From Methylobacterium sp. J-070 (GTDB lineage: Bacteria > Pseudomonadota > Alphaproteobacteria > Rhizobiales > Beijerinckiaceae), in NCBI RefSeq assembly GCF_022829385.1, contig NZ_JAKSXX010000123.1, positions 124,001 through 188,000 of the forward strand: a DNA stretch of 64,000 nucleotides, read 5' to 3'. The notes beneath the pieces were generated by a model. That model saw only the letters and a list, made by a program, of their open reading frames with translations. It searched no databases and was not told where the DNA came from. Positions within the stretch are counted from its first letter, which is position 1. Every line of letters starts with the position of its first letter. A program made the position numbers and the translations under genes. Shown in pieces: positions 34,386-42,647 of this stretch.

Positions 34386-36920
34386 TTAGGCTGCCCCGGC
34401 GTTCGTTAGCGCCCGGTCCACGTCCGCTCGCATCAGTCCGGAGCCCAAGACCGCGTCTAGGTCCTGGGACTGGAGCCATGCGAGCGCTCGCGCCTCATCC
34501 ATGTCCTTGTCGGCGGCGCGTTCGGTGAGGACGCGAGCCACGACCCTCGACAACCCCAGACCGACAAAGCTGACCATCGTCGGGTCAGACGCACCGACCT
34601 CCAGATAGCTCGGCAGCGCCGGCAGGGTCCGGACGTACTTCTCGTTCCCTGTCGCCGCCAGAACATGGCCGAGGACGGCCAGGTAGCAGATCGCCAGGCG
34701 GAAATACCGGAACCTGATATCCTCCTCGATGTCCTTGAGCGTGTTCCGGATGACGCTGGCGATGGGCTGATCGGGGGAGCGTCTGACGTTCTCGTCGATG
34801 ATGGCCGGCAACGGCTCGCCGCACATCCACTTCACGGCGATGGCCGCCATACGCAGGTGGATGCGCGAGGGCGGCAGCGACATGAGTTGTTCGTGGCAGA
34901 CCCTGAACACCTCGCACAGGTTCCGGTACGCCAACGGGTCGCGCGGGTGGCGGGGGAGGAGCTCCTCAAGCCTTCTCCGGCCGCCGCCCTTCAACTCCGC
35001 CTCCAGATAGTCCGCGAGCCGTTGCTGCCTGACCGGCGAGACCGTCGGCGACTTGCCCAGGACCGCTGCCGGGAGGGCGATCCGGCCCCTGGCCACTTCG
35101 AGGGCCGCAAGGATCCGTTCCCGGTCGGACTGGGCGACGCCGCACCGGTCGAGTGTCGTGCCGAGCCGTCCCGAGCCGAGGTCGTTCAGCAGCCGGCTGA
35201 GGGCGGCCTCGATGTCGACCGCGGCGTCGGTCTCGCGTTGGGGGTTGGCCTCCAGCGCACAGTCAACGACGGCGGACATGTTGCCCGACAAGGTATTGGC
35301 CAGGGCGCTCTGGACGTCGATCTCATTGCCCTGATCGGCGGGGCGGCTGTCCCATTCGTCATAGTCGATCAGGAACACGTTGCCCTGGAATTCGCGCCCG
35401 AGCCGGCCGGCCCGACCAGCGAGGTTCCAGAACTCCGAGGGCGCCAACGGTGCGGTTTGCCCTCTTTTGGGATTGCAAACGAAGAGGTTCGCCGCGGGGA
35501 AATTCACGCCCTGGATGAGCGTACTTGTGGTCACCAGGAACTTGATGTCGCCGTCAGCGAAGGCGGCCTCAACGCCGCGACGGACCAGGGCAGGTATGCG
35601 GCCGTAGTGGAACCCCACCCGTTGCGTCAGGCACTTGGCGAGGTCGTAACGCTCGTGGACCGAGAGCTTGACCAACTCTACCAGCTCCGAGATCCGCGGA
35701 TCCTCGCTCGCGTCATCCGGCGAGACCTCGGCAAGCCCGAGTGCGACCAGTTCCGCGTCAGAGGGGCGGTTGGCATACACGATCGAGGGTTTGGACCGCC
35801 CGAAGCGTTCCGCCACCCGGATCAGGCGCTCCTTAACGCTCGGAAGACTTCGGCCGACCTCGACCTCCCCGAGCGCTTGCCTCCCATCCGGCGCGACGCG
35901 CTCCACCACCAGCTTCCTGAGGGGCGAGCGGGTGTTGACCACGATGAGGTTCTGGAGAACGGCGGGCGAGCGGGTCCTGACGTGCCGGAGGTCGTCCAAG
36001 CCGAAGACCGTCGCGAACACGCCTGGATCCCTAATGTTCGGGCCGGCGAACACGACCTGCGCCTTGGGGCGCTTGACGATGAGGCGGTCGATCACGTCCT
36101 GGAGCAGGACGCCGCGCACTCCGTCCGCGAGACCCTGGGCCTCGTCGGCAATGATGACGTCCGCGGCGAATTCCGGATGGGCTCCCAGCGTCGCCTGCAG
36201 GCGTTCCTGGGTCATCACGTAGATGGCCCGCTCGGGCAGCGGCGTCTCTGCCGCGAGTGGGACGTTCACGATCTGGAAGTCGCGCAGGCCGTCGCCGAGG
36301 CGCCACTTGGCGATGGCGTCCGTGACCTGGGCGATGAGTGCGCGGCTCGGCACCAGGTAGCAGGCGGCCGAGAGCTTCCCGGTTCGCGCCAAGCCTCGAA
36401 GGTAGGCCTGGAGCACGAAGGACTTGCCGGCCGAGGTCGGGGCCGAAATCGACACGTTGGAGCCGGAGGTCAGTTCACGCCAAAGGTCACGCTGGAAGTC
36501 CGTGAGCTCGACCTGCACGCCCGCGAGATCGACCCGATTCCCGTCGCGCCGCTCCTCCTCCGCCACGGCGGCCAGGGTAGGCAGGCGCCGGAACGCATCA
36601 ACGCCGGATGCAGACGCGAGTGCGGGAAAGTTGCCTAGCCGGGTCAGAACCACGCGAAGGACGCCGGCCAAGCCGGGAAGGTCAGTTAGCCCGAGGTCGG
36701 CTGCGGAGGCCGCGATGCCGAACGCGGCACCCTGACGTTCGGGGACCTCGCAACAGGCAAGCACCGTGGCCGCCTGTACGCAGCGGACGAGATCGGCCTC
36801 GGACACGCTCAGCGTCGCGGGCAGGTTCAGCTCTCGCTGGAGCCAGGCTCCACCGAGGTCAGACCGGCGCGCGTGAAATTCCGGGTGACCCCAGATACGG
36901 TCTGCCAGTTCCTCGATCAC
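34386..36920 (-). CDS. hamB: Hachiman anti-phage system helicase HamB
   Basis: The 844-aa superfamily 2 helicase has Walker A ISAPTSAGKSFVLQAYL near residue 160 and motif Ia YLVPSRALIAQVTDA. Motif II is IIADEAQG (DEAQ rather than DEAH). Later motifs are KFLVTTSTLIQGVNFPA and NLAGRAGRLGREFQGNVFLID. In Hachiman, HamB senses or processes DNA and releases the HamA nuclease on infection. It begins at a GTG that overlaps the hamA stop by 4 nt; the open frame continues upstream but overlaps hamA antiphase. It is full length, with no internal stops. Confidence 0.93.
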   Translation of the reverse strand: MIEELADRIWGHPEFHARRSDLGGAWLQRELNLPATLSVSEADLVRCVQAATVLACCEVPERQGAAFGIAASAADLGLTDLPGLAGVLRVVLTRLGNFPALASASGVDAFRRLPTLAAVAEEERRDGNRVDLAGVQVELTDFQRDLWRELTSGSNVSISAPTSAGKSFVLQAYLRGLARTGKLSAACYLVPSRALIAQVTDAIAKWRLGDGLRDFQIVNVPLAAETPLPERAIYVMTQERLQATLGAHPEFAADVIIADEAQGLADGVRGVLLQDVIDRLIVKRPKAQVVFAGPNIRDPGVFATVFGLDDLRHVRTRSPAVLQNLIVVNTRSPLRKLVVERVAPDGRQALGEVEVGRSLPSVKERLIRVAERFGRSKPSIVYANRPSDAELVALGLAEVSPDDASEDPRISELVELVKLSVHERYDLAKCLTQRVGFHYGRIPALVRRGVEAAFADGDIKFLVTTSTLIQGVNFPAANLFVCNPKRGQTAPLAPSEFWNLAGRAGRLGREFQGNVFLIDYDEWDSRPADQGNEIDVQSALANTLSGNMSAVVDCALEANPQRETDAAVDIEAALSRLLNDLGSGRLGTTLDRCGVAQSDRERILAALEVARGRIALPAAVLGKSPTVSPVRQQRLADYLEAELKGGGRRRLEELLPRHPRDPLAYRNLCEVFRVCHEQLMSLPPSRIHLRMAAIAVKWMCGEPLPAIIDENVRRSPDQPIASVIRNTLKDIEEDIRFRYFRLAICYLAVLGHVLAATGNEKYVRTLPALPSYLEVGASDPTMVSFVGLGLSRVVARVLTERAADKDMDEARALAWLQSQDLDAVLGSGLMRADVDRALTNAGAA

Positions 36921-37900
36921 GCCGCCCAACCGATCCTGTCCTGGAACCGCGTGCGAAGGTCGTCGACCGACGGGACTGGAAGGAAGAAGACGTCGAGGGA
37001 ATGGCGCTCGATCCCGACCCGCCTCAGGTGCCCGTCGAGCCTGGTGGCGCAGGCTTCGAGCTCGGCGCGCAGGGCCTCCTGGAACGTTGCTTCCACTTCG
37101 GCCGCCTTGATCCCCTGCAACGCCGCGAATCGGTTGAAGTCGAACGCGATCAGGATAACCGAGGCGTCGACGCGCCGGTTGTAGTTCTCGTTCCAGGGGT
37201 CGAGGAACGACAGCACTGCTTCCCGCGCCGCGTCCGAGAGGACCGACAGGTCGCCGTGCTCCTTCACCAGGAACAGCTCCTGGCCCATCTTGCCGTCCTG
37301 CAGGTTCTCCGCCACGGAGCTCACCGCCTCGCCCAGGGCCGCCGAGACGGAACCGTAACATTTGGACTCGCCCCAAAGCAGGGTCAGTCCCCCGGTGGCT
37401 GCGTCGTAGCTGAAGTGGATGCCGTCCGAGCCGTGCACGGGCATCTGCGGGCTCGTCTTCAAGCTCATCTTCGAAACCAATTGGGGGGCGTTCAGCACGT
37501 GTTCGATCAGAAGGTACGTGATAACTTCGCCAAATTCGCCGTTGCGGCTCGTCTTTCGATGCGCGCGCTTGAAGAGATCGTAGGCTCGGTTCCTGAGTTC
37601 GATGGCCCGCTCGATCTGCTTCGGCGGCGGCAGGCCCTGCCAGCTCGCGTACGCGTCGTCGATCTGTCGTCGCGACATGCAGAACGACACAAGCTTCTGC
37701 GAGAGAAGATCGACGAACTCGGCCACGGTCGGCAATCCTTCGCGGAATGCGAAGTAATGGCCGTGAAGACGCACCCTATCGTTCTGGCTCTTGACCGCGT
37801 GGGTTAACGTTCGCAGGCGCGCGCTGAGTTCGTCATGGCCGCTCGCGAGGGACGCTAGCAGGCTTTGTAGCGCCTCAGGATCGAAAGGCTCCGCGTTCAA
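36917..37900 (-). CDS. hamA: Hachiman anti-phage system nuclease HamA (DUF1837)
   Basis: The 327-aa protein carries the DUF1837 nuclease signature: NGEFGEVITYLLIEHVL, SDGIHFSYDAATGGLTLLWGESKCYGS (Asp159, Glu178, Lys180 as a PD-(D/E)xK-like triad) and AVSSVAENLQDGKMGQEL. In known systems HamA is kept inactive by HamB and degrades DNA when released, causing abortive infection. The start is a TTG at 37900 with GGAGG 9 nt upstream; no ATG lies before the conserved region. hamA precedes hamB, the canonical order. Confidence 0.92.
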   Translation of the reverse strand: MNAEPFDPEALQSLLASLASGHDELSARLRTLTHAVKSQNDRVRLHGHYFAFREGLPTVAEFVDLLSQKLVSFCMSRRQIDDAYASWQGLPPPKQIERAIELRNRAYDLFKRAHRKTSRNGEFGEVITYLLIEHVLNAPQLVSKMSLKTSPQMPVHGSDGIHFSYDAATGGLTLLWGESKCYGSVSAALGEAVSSVAENLQDGKMGQELFLVKEHGDLSVLSDAAREAVLSFLDPWNENYNRRVDASVILIAFDFNRFAALQGIKAAEVEATFQEALRAELEACATRLDGHLRRVGIERHSLDVFFLPVPSVDDLRTRFQDRIGWAA

Positions 37901-38364
37901 CCGTTCCGGCCTCCGAAGCTCGCGACCGATGGCACCCCGGGCAGGACATCCTGGGGGCCGGGCGCAGGCTGTCTGCCTTCGGCCGGATCCCGCCTAAACG
38001 CCTGGGCTATCGGTCAAGCTTGAATTTATAAGCGGACAAGTACCTTGGGTAGGCTGCCGTTCCAAAGAAGGCACCCCGCCAAGCCTCGGTAATCCCCAAA
38101 CTTCTGCCTTGGGGCGCTCGTCGGCTTGCCTCGCCGAAAACCTCGCGGAACGGTGCGGACGGGCGCTGCGTCGAACCCGTCCGTGATCCGACGGCCAGCC
38201 CTGTGCACGACGGGCCTTTCCGCCTTGCCCGACGAGGGCGCCCAGGCGATCAATGCCTTCTCGCAAGGAGATCCTTCACCATGAAACGCGCGGCCCTGCA
38301 TCCGTCCGACTGATTCCGGAGTGCCAAGCCGCGTGCCGAGCCTCCGCGCTTGCGTGAGGTTTAC
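37901..38364. other. Divergent intergenic region between hamA and the phosphoesterases
   Basis: About 460 bp with no supported gene. An 11-codon reading frame at 38281-38313 has an AAGGAG SD and codes MKRAALHPSD before a stop. It may be a leader peptide or a gene remnant just upstream of the phosphoesterase pair. An AT-rich patch near 38015-38035 probably holds the hamA promoter. Confidence 0.35.
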
Positions 38365-38919
38365 ATGCCCCGATTTTTCTTCACCGCAGACAGCCACGTT
38401 GGCCACGCCAACCTAATTCGAGAAGGGCTGCGTACGCGCCGGCCGTTCTCCTCCTTCGAGGAGCATGACGAGGCCATGATCGCCGCGTGGAACGCCGAGG
38501 TGGGTCCCGAGGACACCGTCTGGCATCTCGGCGACTTCGCGTACCGCTGCAGCGAGGCGTATGCCCTGTCGGTGTTCAGGCGCCTTCACGGCCGCCGACG
38601 GTACCTCGTGCGCGGCAACCACGACCGCATCTCCGCGCGCCTGCCCTGGGACGGCATCTTCGACATCGCACAGGTATCCGTGCCAGATCCCGATACTGGC
38701 GCGCCCGTCGGGCTGTTCCTCTTTCACTATGCCTGCCGGGTATGGCCCCGCATGCACCGCGGTGACATCCATCTCTACGGCCATTCCCACGGCACGCTGC
38801 CCGGGACGGCCGCGAGCACCGACGTCGGCGTGGACTGCTTCGACTTCCGGCCCGTGACCCTCGACGAGATCCGGGTGCGCCTCGCCGAGAACGCCCGCCG
38901 GGAAGGAGAGGCGCCATGA
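38365..38919 (+). CDS. Calcineurin-like metallophosphoesterase
   Basis: The 184-aa protein shows the metal-binding series FFTADSHVGHANLI (D-x-H), VWHLGDFAY (GD), RYLVRGNHDR (GNHD), FHYACR and HLYGHSHGTLPG (GHxH). The fold is typical of small phage-like phosphoesterases that act on nucleotides, cyclic nucleotides or nucleic acid ends. The ATG at 38365 has GAGG upstream. The stop overlaps the next phosphoesterase start by 4 nt, so both are made together. Confidence 0.9.
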   Translation: MPRFFFTADSHVGHANLIREGLRTRRPFSSFEEHDEAMIAAWNAEVGPEDTVWHLGDFAYRCSEAYALSVFRRLHGRRRYLVRGNHDRISARLPWDGIFDIAQVSVPDPDTGAPVGLFLFHYACRVWPRMHRGDIHLYGHSHGTLPGTAASTDVGVDCFDFRPVTLDEIRVRLAENARREGEAP

Positions 38920-39722
38920 CCGTTTCGGTGCCGATCCGCTACTGGGTCGCGAGCGACCTCCATCAGGAGCACGAGGAGAACCGGTGGGACATTGCCGCCC
39001 ATGCGCCAGCCGGAGGCTTCGACGTGGCCGTGGTCGCCGGCGACGTGCACATGCCCCTGACCCGGTCCCTGGACTGGCTCGCCGAGCGCCTGCCCGGGGT
39101 GCCGGTCGTCTACGTCCCGGGCAACCACGATTTTTGGTGGGACCGCGGCGAGGAGCGCTACACCATTTCCGATCAGCTTGAACGTGGTCGCGACCTGGCG
39201 GCCACGCTCGGCATTCACCTGCTGCTCGACGACGTGCTGGTCATCGGGGGAACGCGTTTCCTCGGCGGTACGCTTTGGACGGATTTCCGGTTGGGGAGCT
39301 TCGGCCTCACGCACGCCTTCCGGTCGGCCCAGGGCCGCTTCGGCATGGTGGACTACCGGCGCATCAGGACGGGGCCTAGGTCCCGGGACAGGATCGAGCC
39401 AGGCGAGGTGCTGGCCATGCACCGGGCGACGCGGGCGTACCTAGAGGCAACCCTGGCCGAGCCTCATAGTGGGCCAACCGTGGTCGTGACCCATCATGCC
39501 CCGCATGCGGCCAGCCTACCGAACCAACATGCCGACCTGGCGTGGTGCTACGCCTCGGACCTGTCGGAGCTAATCCTCGACCGGGGACCGGACCTCTGGG
39601 TCCACGGGCACGTGCATCGGACCGCCGACTACCGGGTGGGACGCACGAGGGTCATCTGCAACGCCCGAGGTCACGCCGACGAGAGGTCGGGGTTCGTGCC
39701 CGACTGCTTGATCCGCGTCTAG
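38916..39722 (+). CDS. Metallophosphoesterase, second of a coupled pair
   Basis: The 268-aa protein has WVASDLHQEHEEN, VAVVAGDVHMP, VVYVPGNHDFWWDRGEE, VVVTHHAPHAASL and DLWVHGHVHRTADYRVG, a complete calcineurin-like active site. It is related in fold but not obviously a duplicate of the first. It starts at an ATG inside the upstream stop (ATGA). The substrate is unknown; placement between Hachiman and the NdpA pair suggests a defence or nucleotide-signalling role, which is inference. Its end overlaps the convergent membrane-protein gene by a few bases. Confidence 0.9.
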   Translation: MTVSVPIRYWVASDLHQEHEENRWDIAAHAPAGGFDVAVVAGDVHMPLTRSLDWLAERLPGVPVVYVPGNHDFWWDRGEERYTISDQLERGRDLAATLGIHLLLDDVLVIGGTRFLGGTLWTDFRLGSFGLTHAFRSAQGRFGMVDYRRIRTGPRSRDRIEPGEVLAMHRATRAYLEATLAEPHSGPTVVVTHHAPHAASLPNQHADLAWCYASDLSELILDRGPDLWVHGHVHRTADYRVGRTRVICNARGHADERSGFVPDCLIRV

Positions 39723-41170
39723 CGAGGCGGAGGAGGCGCCCAACCAGTGGGTGCCAACTCACCATACCAAGCGGGATTGGCGGTCACATCAACTGGCGTC
39801 GCTACTGCTCGCGTCAGGAAGCCGGCATCCACGGCGGCGATAGCCAGGATGCCAAGGATCGCTCCCACCACCACAACGGTGGTCCACCACTGCGTCCGCC
39901 GGTACGCCTCGATGGCCTCATCCAAGGGCTGCTTTGCCAGGGCGTTGTAGTCAACATCGTCGAGGAACGCGTAGAGCTTGGTCCTCCAGGTGTCGCGAGA
40001 CGCCTCGACGAGTTCGAGGAACTTCCAGTTCGTCCGCACCGTCATGAGGTAGGAGAACCCGAGGTAAGCCGCCACCGCCACGTAGACCAAGGCAAGCTTC
40101 GAGCTGTCTATCCCGGTCTTGGTCAAGTCGGTCGTGACGCGAACGGCCTGGAGGCCGATGACGATGGCGACGTCGCGCCAGACCCCAGCGGAGAGGTCAC
40201 GGGCCTGCTGCATCAGCTTCTGGACCTCGTCCGCCAGGGTCTTCCTGAGGTCGGCCAGAGCCTTCAGGGTGTCCTTGCTGCCGCTGCGCAGGTGCGCCTT
40301 GTAGACTAGCGAAGCGGAGTCCAGGGCCGGCCCAAGGCGCTCTTCAAGGCCGTCGCCGAAAGTCCTTTCCGGTTTCCACTCCCGGGCGAGCTCTGCCGTC
40401 AGGAAGGTGTGCCGGACCTCGATGTCGGTGCCTTCCAGGTAGATCCAGCGCGCGGCCCTCTGGAGGACGGCAAAGGCCGGGTCCGCGGTCGGGGCATCCC
40501 CAAGGTCGATGCGGCGCGGAGGCTGCCCAGCTAGGGCCACGCGGGCTGCGTAACCGTCCCGGTAGAGTTCGGTCGGTAGCGAGCGGACGACCATCGCCGC
40601 CGCCACCTCCCGCCAGCACGTGAACGCCGTCGAACCCTCCATACCCTCACCAAGAAGGACCCATGGATGGATCGCGCGCGGCGCCATCAGGTCGGAGGAC
40701 TGGCAGCGCACCTGGCGCCGAGGTCCAGTGTCTGACCTCTCCGGCGGGCGCTCGCCCGCCTGCGGCTCCTCGATCCACGCTCCGACCCGAAAGGCCTCCG
40801 TCGAGAACGCCGCGTCGTCGAACGCGAGCCAGACGACGCTGACCTGGTATGGAGCGACCTTGCCGTGCAGGAAGGTGCGCCACCCCTCGACGGTGAAGAC
40901 GTAAGCGGCGTGCTCGGGCGGCTCGAACCGGACGGTGATCCGGGCCCGGTCGCCGTCGCCGGCCTCTTTGGGGGCCACCTCGTCATCGGACGCGTCCACG
41001 CAGGTCAGGCGCAACCAGCCGCCAGCGTCCCCAACCGCCTGCCAAGCAGCAAGCGCGTCGCGGGTCATGCAGCCGGACACCCGCAGGTGACCCGCGTCCT
41101 CGCTGATCGAGCAGTCGGGCGCCGCCCGGCTAAGCTCAACCGCGTCGTGGACCTGTCTCGATATCAGCAT
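39719..41170 (-). CDS. Membrane protein partner of the NdpA-like protein, unknown family
   Basis: The 483-aa protein has a soluble N-terminal region of about 325 residues rich in beta-like segments. Three hydrophobic helices follow near 330-345, 359-376 and 429-447 (WWTTVVVVGAILGILAIAA), and the C-terminus is Pro-rich (APTGWAPPPPR). I do not recognise a family. The ATG at 41170 has GAGGGA 2-3 nt upstream and lies inside the end of the NdpA-like gene (35-nt overlap), implying obligate co-expression. The arrangement recalls two-component defence units such as Kiwa (membrane KwaA with DNA-binding KwaB), but neither protein resembles those by sequence. Confidence 0.8.
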   Translation of the reverse strand: MLISRQVHDAVELSRAAPDCSISEDAGHLRVSGCMTRDALAAWQAVGDAGGWLRLTCVDASDDEVAPKEAGDGDRARITVRFEPPEHAAYVFTVEGWRTFLHGKVAPYQVSVVWLAFDDAAFSTEAFRVGAWIEEPQAGERPPERSDTGPRRQVRCQSSDLMAPRAIHPWVLLGEGMEGSTAFTCWREVAAAMVVRSLPTELYRDGYAARVALAGQPPRRIDLGDAPTADPAFAVLQRAARWIYLEGTDIEVRHTFLTAELAREWKPERTFGDGLEERLGPALDSASLVYKAHLRSGSKDTLKALADLRKTLADEVQKLMQQARDLSAGVWRDVAIVIGLQAVRVTTDLTKTGIDSSKLALVYVAVAAYLGFSYLMTVRTNWKFLELVEASRDTWRTKLYAFLDDVDYNALAKQPLDEAIEAYRRTQWWTTVVVVGAILGILAIAAVDAGFLTRAVATPVDVTANPAWYGELAPTGWAPPPPR

Positions 41171-42179
41171 CGTCCCTCTTAAGGCCGGCCGTCACGATCA
41201 CGATCTCCTGCCTGCCGTCGTCGCGCTCGCGGATCGCGGGCCTGTTGTCCTCGTCGTAAGTCACCTGCACGCCCTCGACGGTCTCCATCCGGTGCCGTCG
41301 CGGCTTCTGGATCCGCTCGGGGCTGACGTCGAAGGTCTCCTCGGACACCCCACGGTTTCGCAGGTTGCGGTCGAGGTCGCGACGCACCTTCGAGTTCTCG
41401 GGCTGGACCCCGAAGCAGGCTGTCACCAGCGGCTCGCAGTCGCCGGGGTCGAACAGCGGTCCCTGGCGGAGCACCTCGTAGATCCGGTTCACGCCGCTCC
41501 TCTGGATCTCCTCCGGAAGGCTGTCCCGATTGGCCTTGAGGGTGTCCTTCAGGGCTGCTGCCAGCTTCTCGCTCATGTCGGCCGCATCGTTCACCCGCCT
41601 CGCCTGCAGGAAGCCCTCGAAGTAATCCGAGATGTGCGCCGTGTTGCTGCGGTCGCGGACCATGATCCGGCCACCGGCTCCGTCGTCCAGGCGGACCAGC
41701 GCGATCTTCTGCATTGCCTCCGGCTTCCTCACGAAAGACTCCTGGAAACGCTCCAGCCTCGGCACGGAGGAGCCGCCTTCCTCCAACACGTATCGGACGA
41801 CGTCCTCGTTATCGTATTTGATCAGCGCGTAGATCGTGACGCCGTCGCCAGCCGCGAGCTCGAAGATGAAGAACACCCCCACGCTCATCGTCTTCTTGTG
41901 ACGGGACTGGAAATCCAGGGCCAGAGCCTGGGTGCACTCCGTGAAGTTCCTCTCCCCCGACGCGATCTCGCGAAGGAGCGCCTCGGTCGCGGACCGCTCG
42001 CGGAAGGCGAACAGGTTGCCGCGCAAGCTGGACTTCACCCGTTCGAGGAAGAAGTCCTGATGTTGCGGCGGCGAAATCTCGTCCAGCAGGATCGGTTCTT
42101 CGAGCGATTTCCCGACCACGTGGAAGATCATGCGTTTGATCGAAAGCGCATCCTTTTCCGCGTCCGTCAAAAAACTCAT
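41136..42179 (-). CDS. NdpA/YejK-like 37-kDa nucleoid-associated protein
   Basis: The 347-aa protein begins MSFLTDAEKDALSIKRMIFHVVG and continues RGNLFAFRERSATEALLREI, SVGVFFIFELAAGDGVTIYALIKYDNEDVVRYV and a basic C-terminus with PRRHRMETVEGVQVTYDED. This is the NA37/YejK domain layout at the usual length. Housekeeping NdpA binds nucleoid DNA; this copy is on a mobile island and overlaps a membrane-protein gene, so a specialised role such as sensing foreign DNA is plausible but inferred. Confidence 0.85.
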   Translation of the reverse strand: MSFLTDAEKDALSIKRMIFHVVGKSLEEPILLDEISPPQHQDFFLERVKSSLRGNLFAFRERSATEALLREIASGERNFTECTQALALDFQSRHKKTMSVGVFFIFELAAGDGVTIYALIKYDNEDVVRYVLEEGGSSVPRLERFQESFVRKPEAMQKIALVRLDDGAGGRIMVRDRSNTAHISDYFEGFLQARRVNDAADMSEKLAAALKDTLKANRDSLPEEIQRSGVNRIYEVLRQGPLFDPGDCEPLVTACFGVQPENSKVRRDLDRNLRNRGVSEETFDVSPERIQKPRRHRMETVEGVQVTYDEDNRPAIRERDDGRQEIVIVTAGLKRDDADIETGPRRG

Positions 42180-42392
42180 TGCGTCCTGCCGAACCCGCTG
42201 CTGGACTGGGAAAACCGAACCTTGGCTTTATAACACCAGCGAAAGCGTTTCCGATAAGCGCAACCTAGAGCGAACCCACCGAAAATGCCCACCCGCCAAT
42301 CGCGGACTGCGGAAGGTAGGCCCACCAGCAGCAGTCTAGTCCCCGTGCCAGGTGCGTCAAGAACGAATCATGAACATTCGTGTGTCGTCTCG

Positions 42393-42539
42393 TCAATTCA
42401 GCCTGAGGCCAGGGCAGCCAACCTCGGACGCGTCGGCCTCCAAGTAGGCTCTGATGCGGTCTGCGACGACGGACACAAGGTGGCTTGAGACCACTTCGTC
42501 GTCGACGAACACGTAACTGGCGGCGCCCGTCTGCGGCAT
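42393..42539 (-). CDS. Small 48-aa protein upstream of the NdpA-like gene
   Basis: A short ORF begins at an ATG with GGTGAG 3-4 nt upstream. It encodes MPQTGAASYVFVDDEVV then an amphipathic helix (SHLVSVVADRIRAYLEADAS) and ends GLRLN. Codon use is GC-biased at third positions. It lies 213 bp before the NdpA-like start on the same strand and could be a small partner or the tail of a deleted gene. I do not recognise it. Confidence 0.4.
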   Translation of the reverse strand: MPQTGAASYVFVDDEVVSSHLVSVVADRIRAYLEADASEVGCPGLRLN

Positions 42540-42647
42540 GGCTCACCGCACGTTGTCGTGCAGGCCGGCTAGGCAGAAGATCGGCAACCCACGAACCTGG
42601 CGATCGGGGCGCCCCGATTTCGAAATCGTAACTCGGTTGTCCCGCCG

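Noticed and set aside
34665..36638. A 657-codon plus-strand frame opposite hamB
   Set aside because: It has shadow composition and no motifs, while the minus strand shows all helicase motifs.
37994..38406. Minus-strand open frames of 90 and 126 codons upstream of hamA
   Set aside because: They overlap each other in different frames, lack an SD and motifs, and cover an apparent promoter region.
42265..42546. A 93-codon minus-strand frame in the gap before the NdpA-like gene
   Set aside because: Arg-rich composition typical of a shadow; another frame at 42393-42539 has the SD and a better amino-acid pattern.
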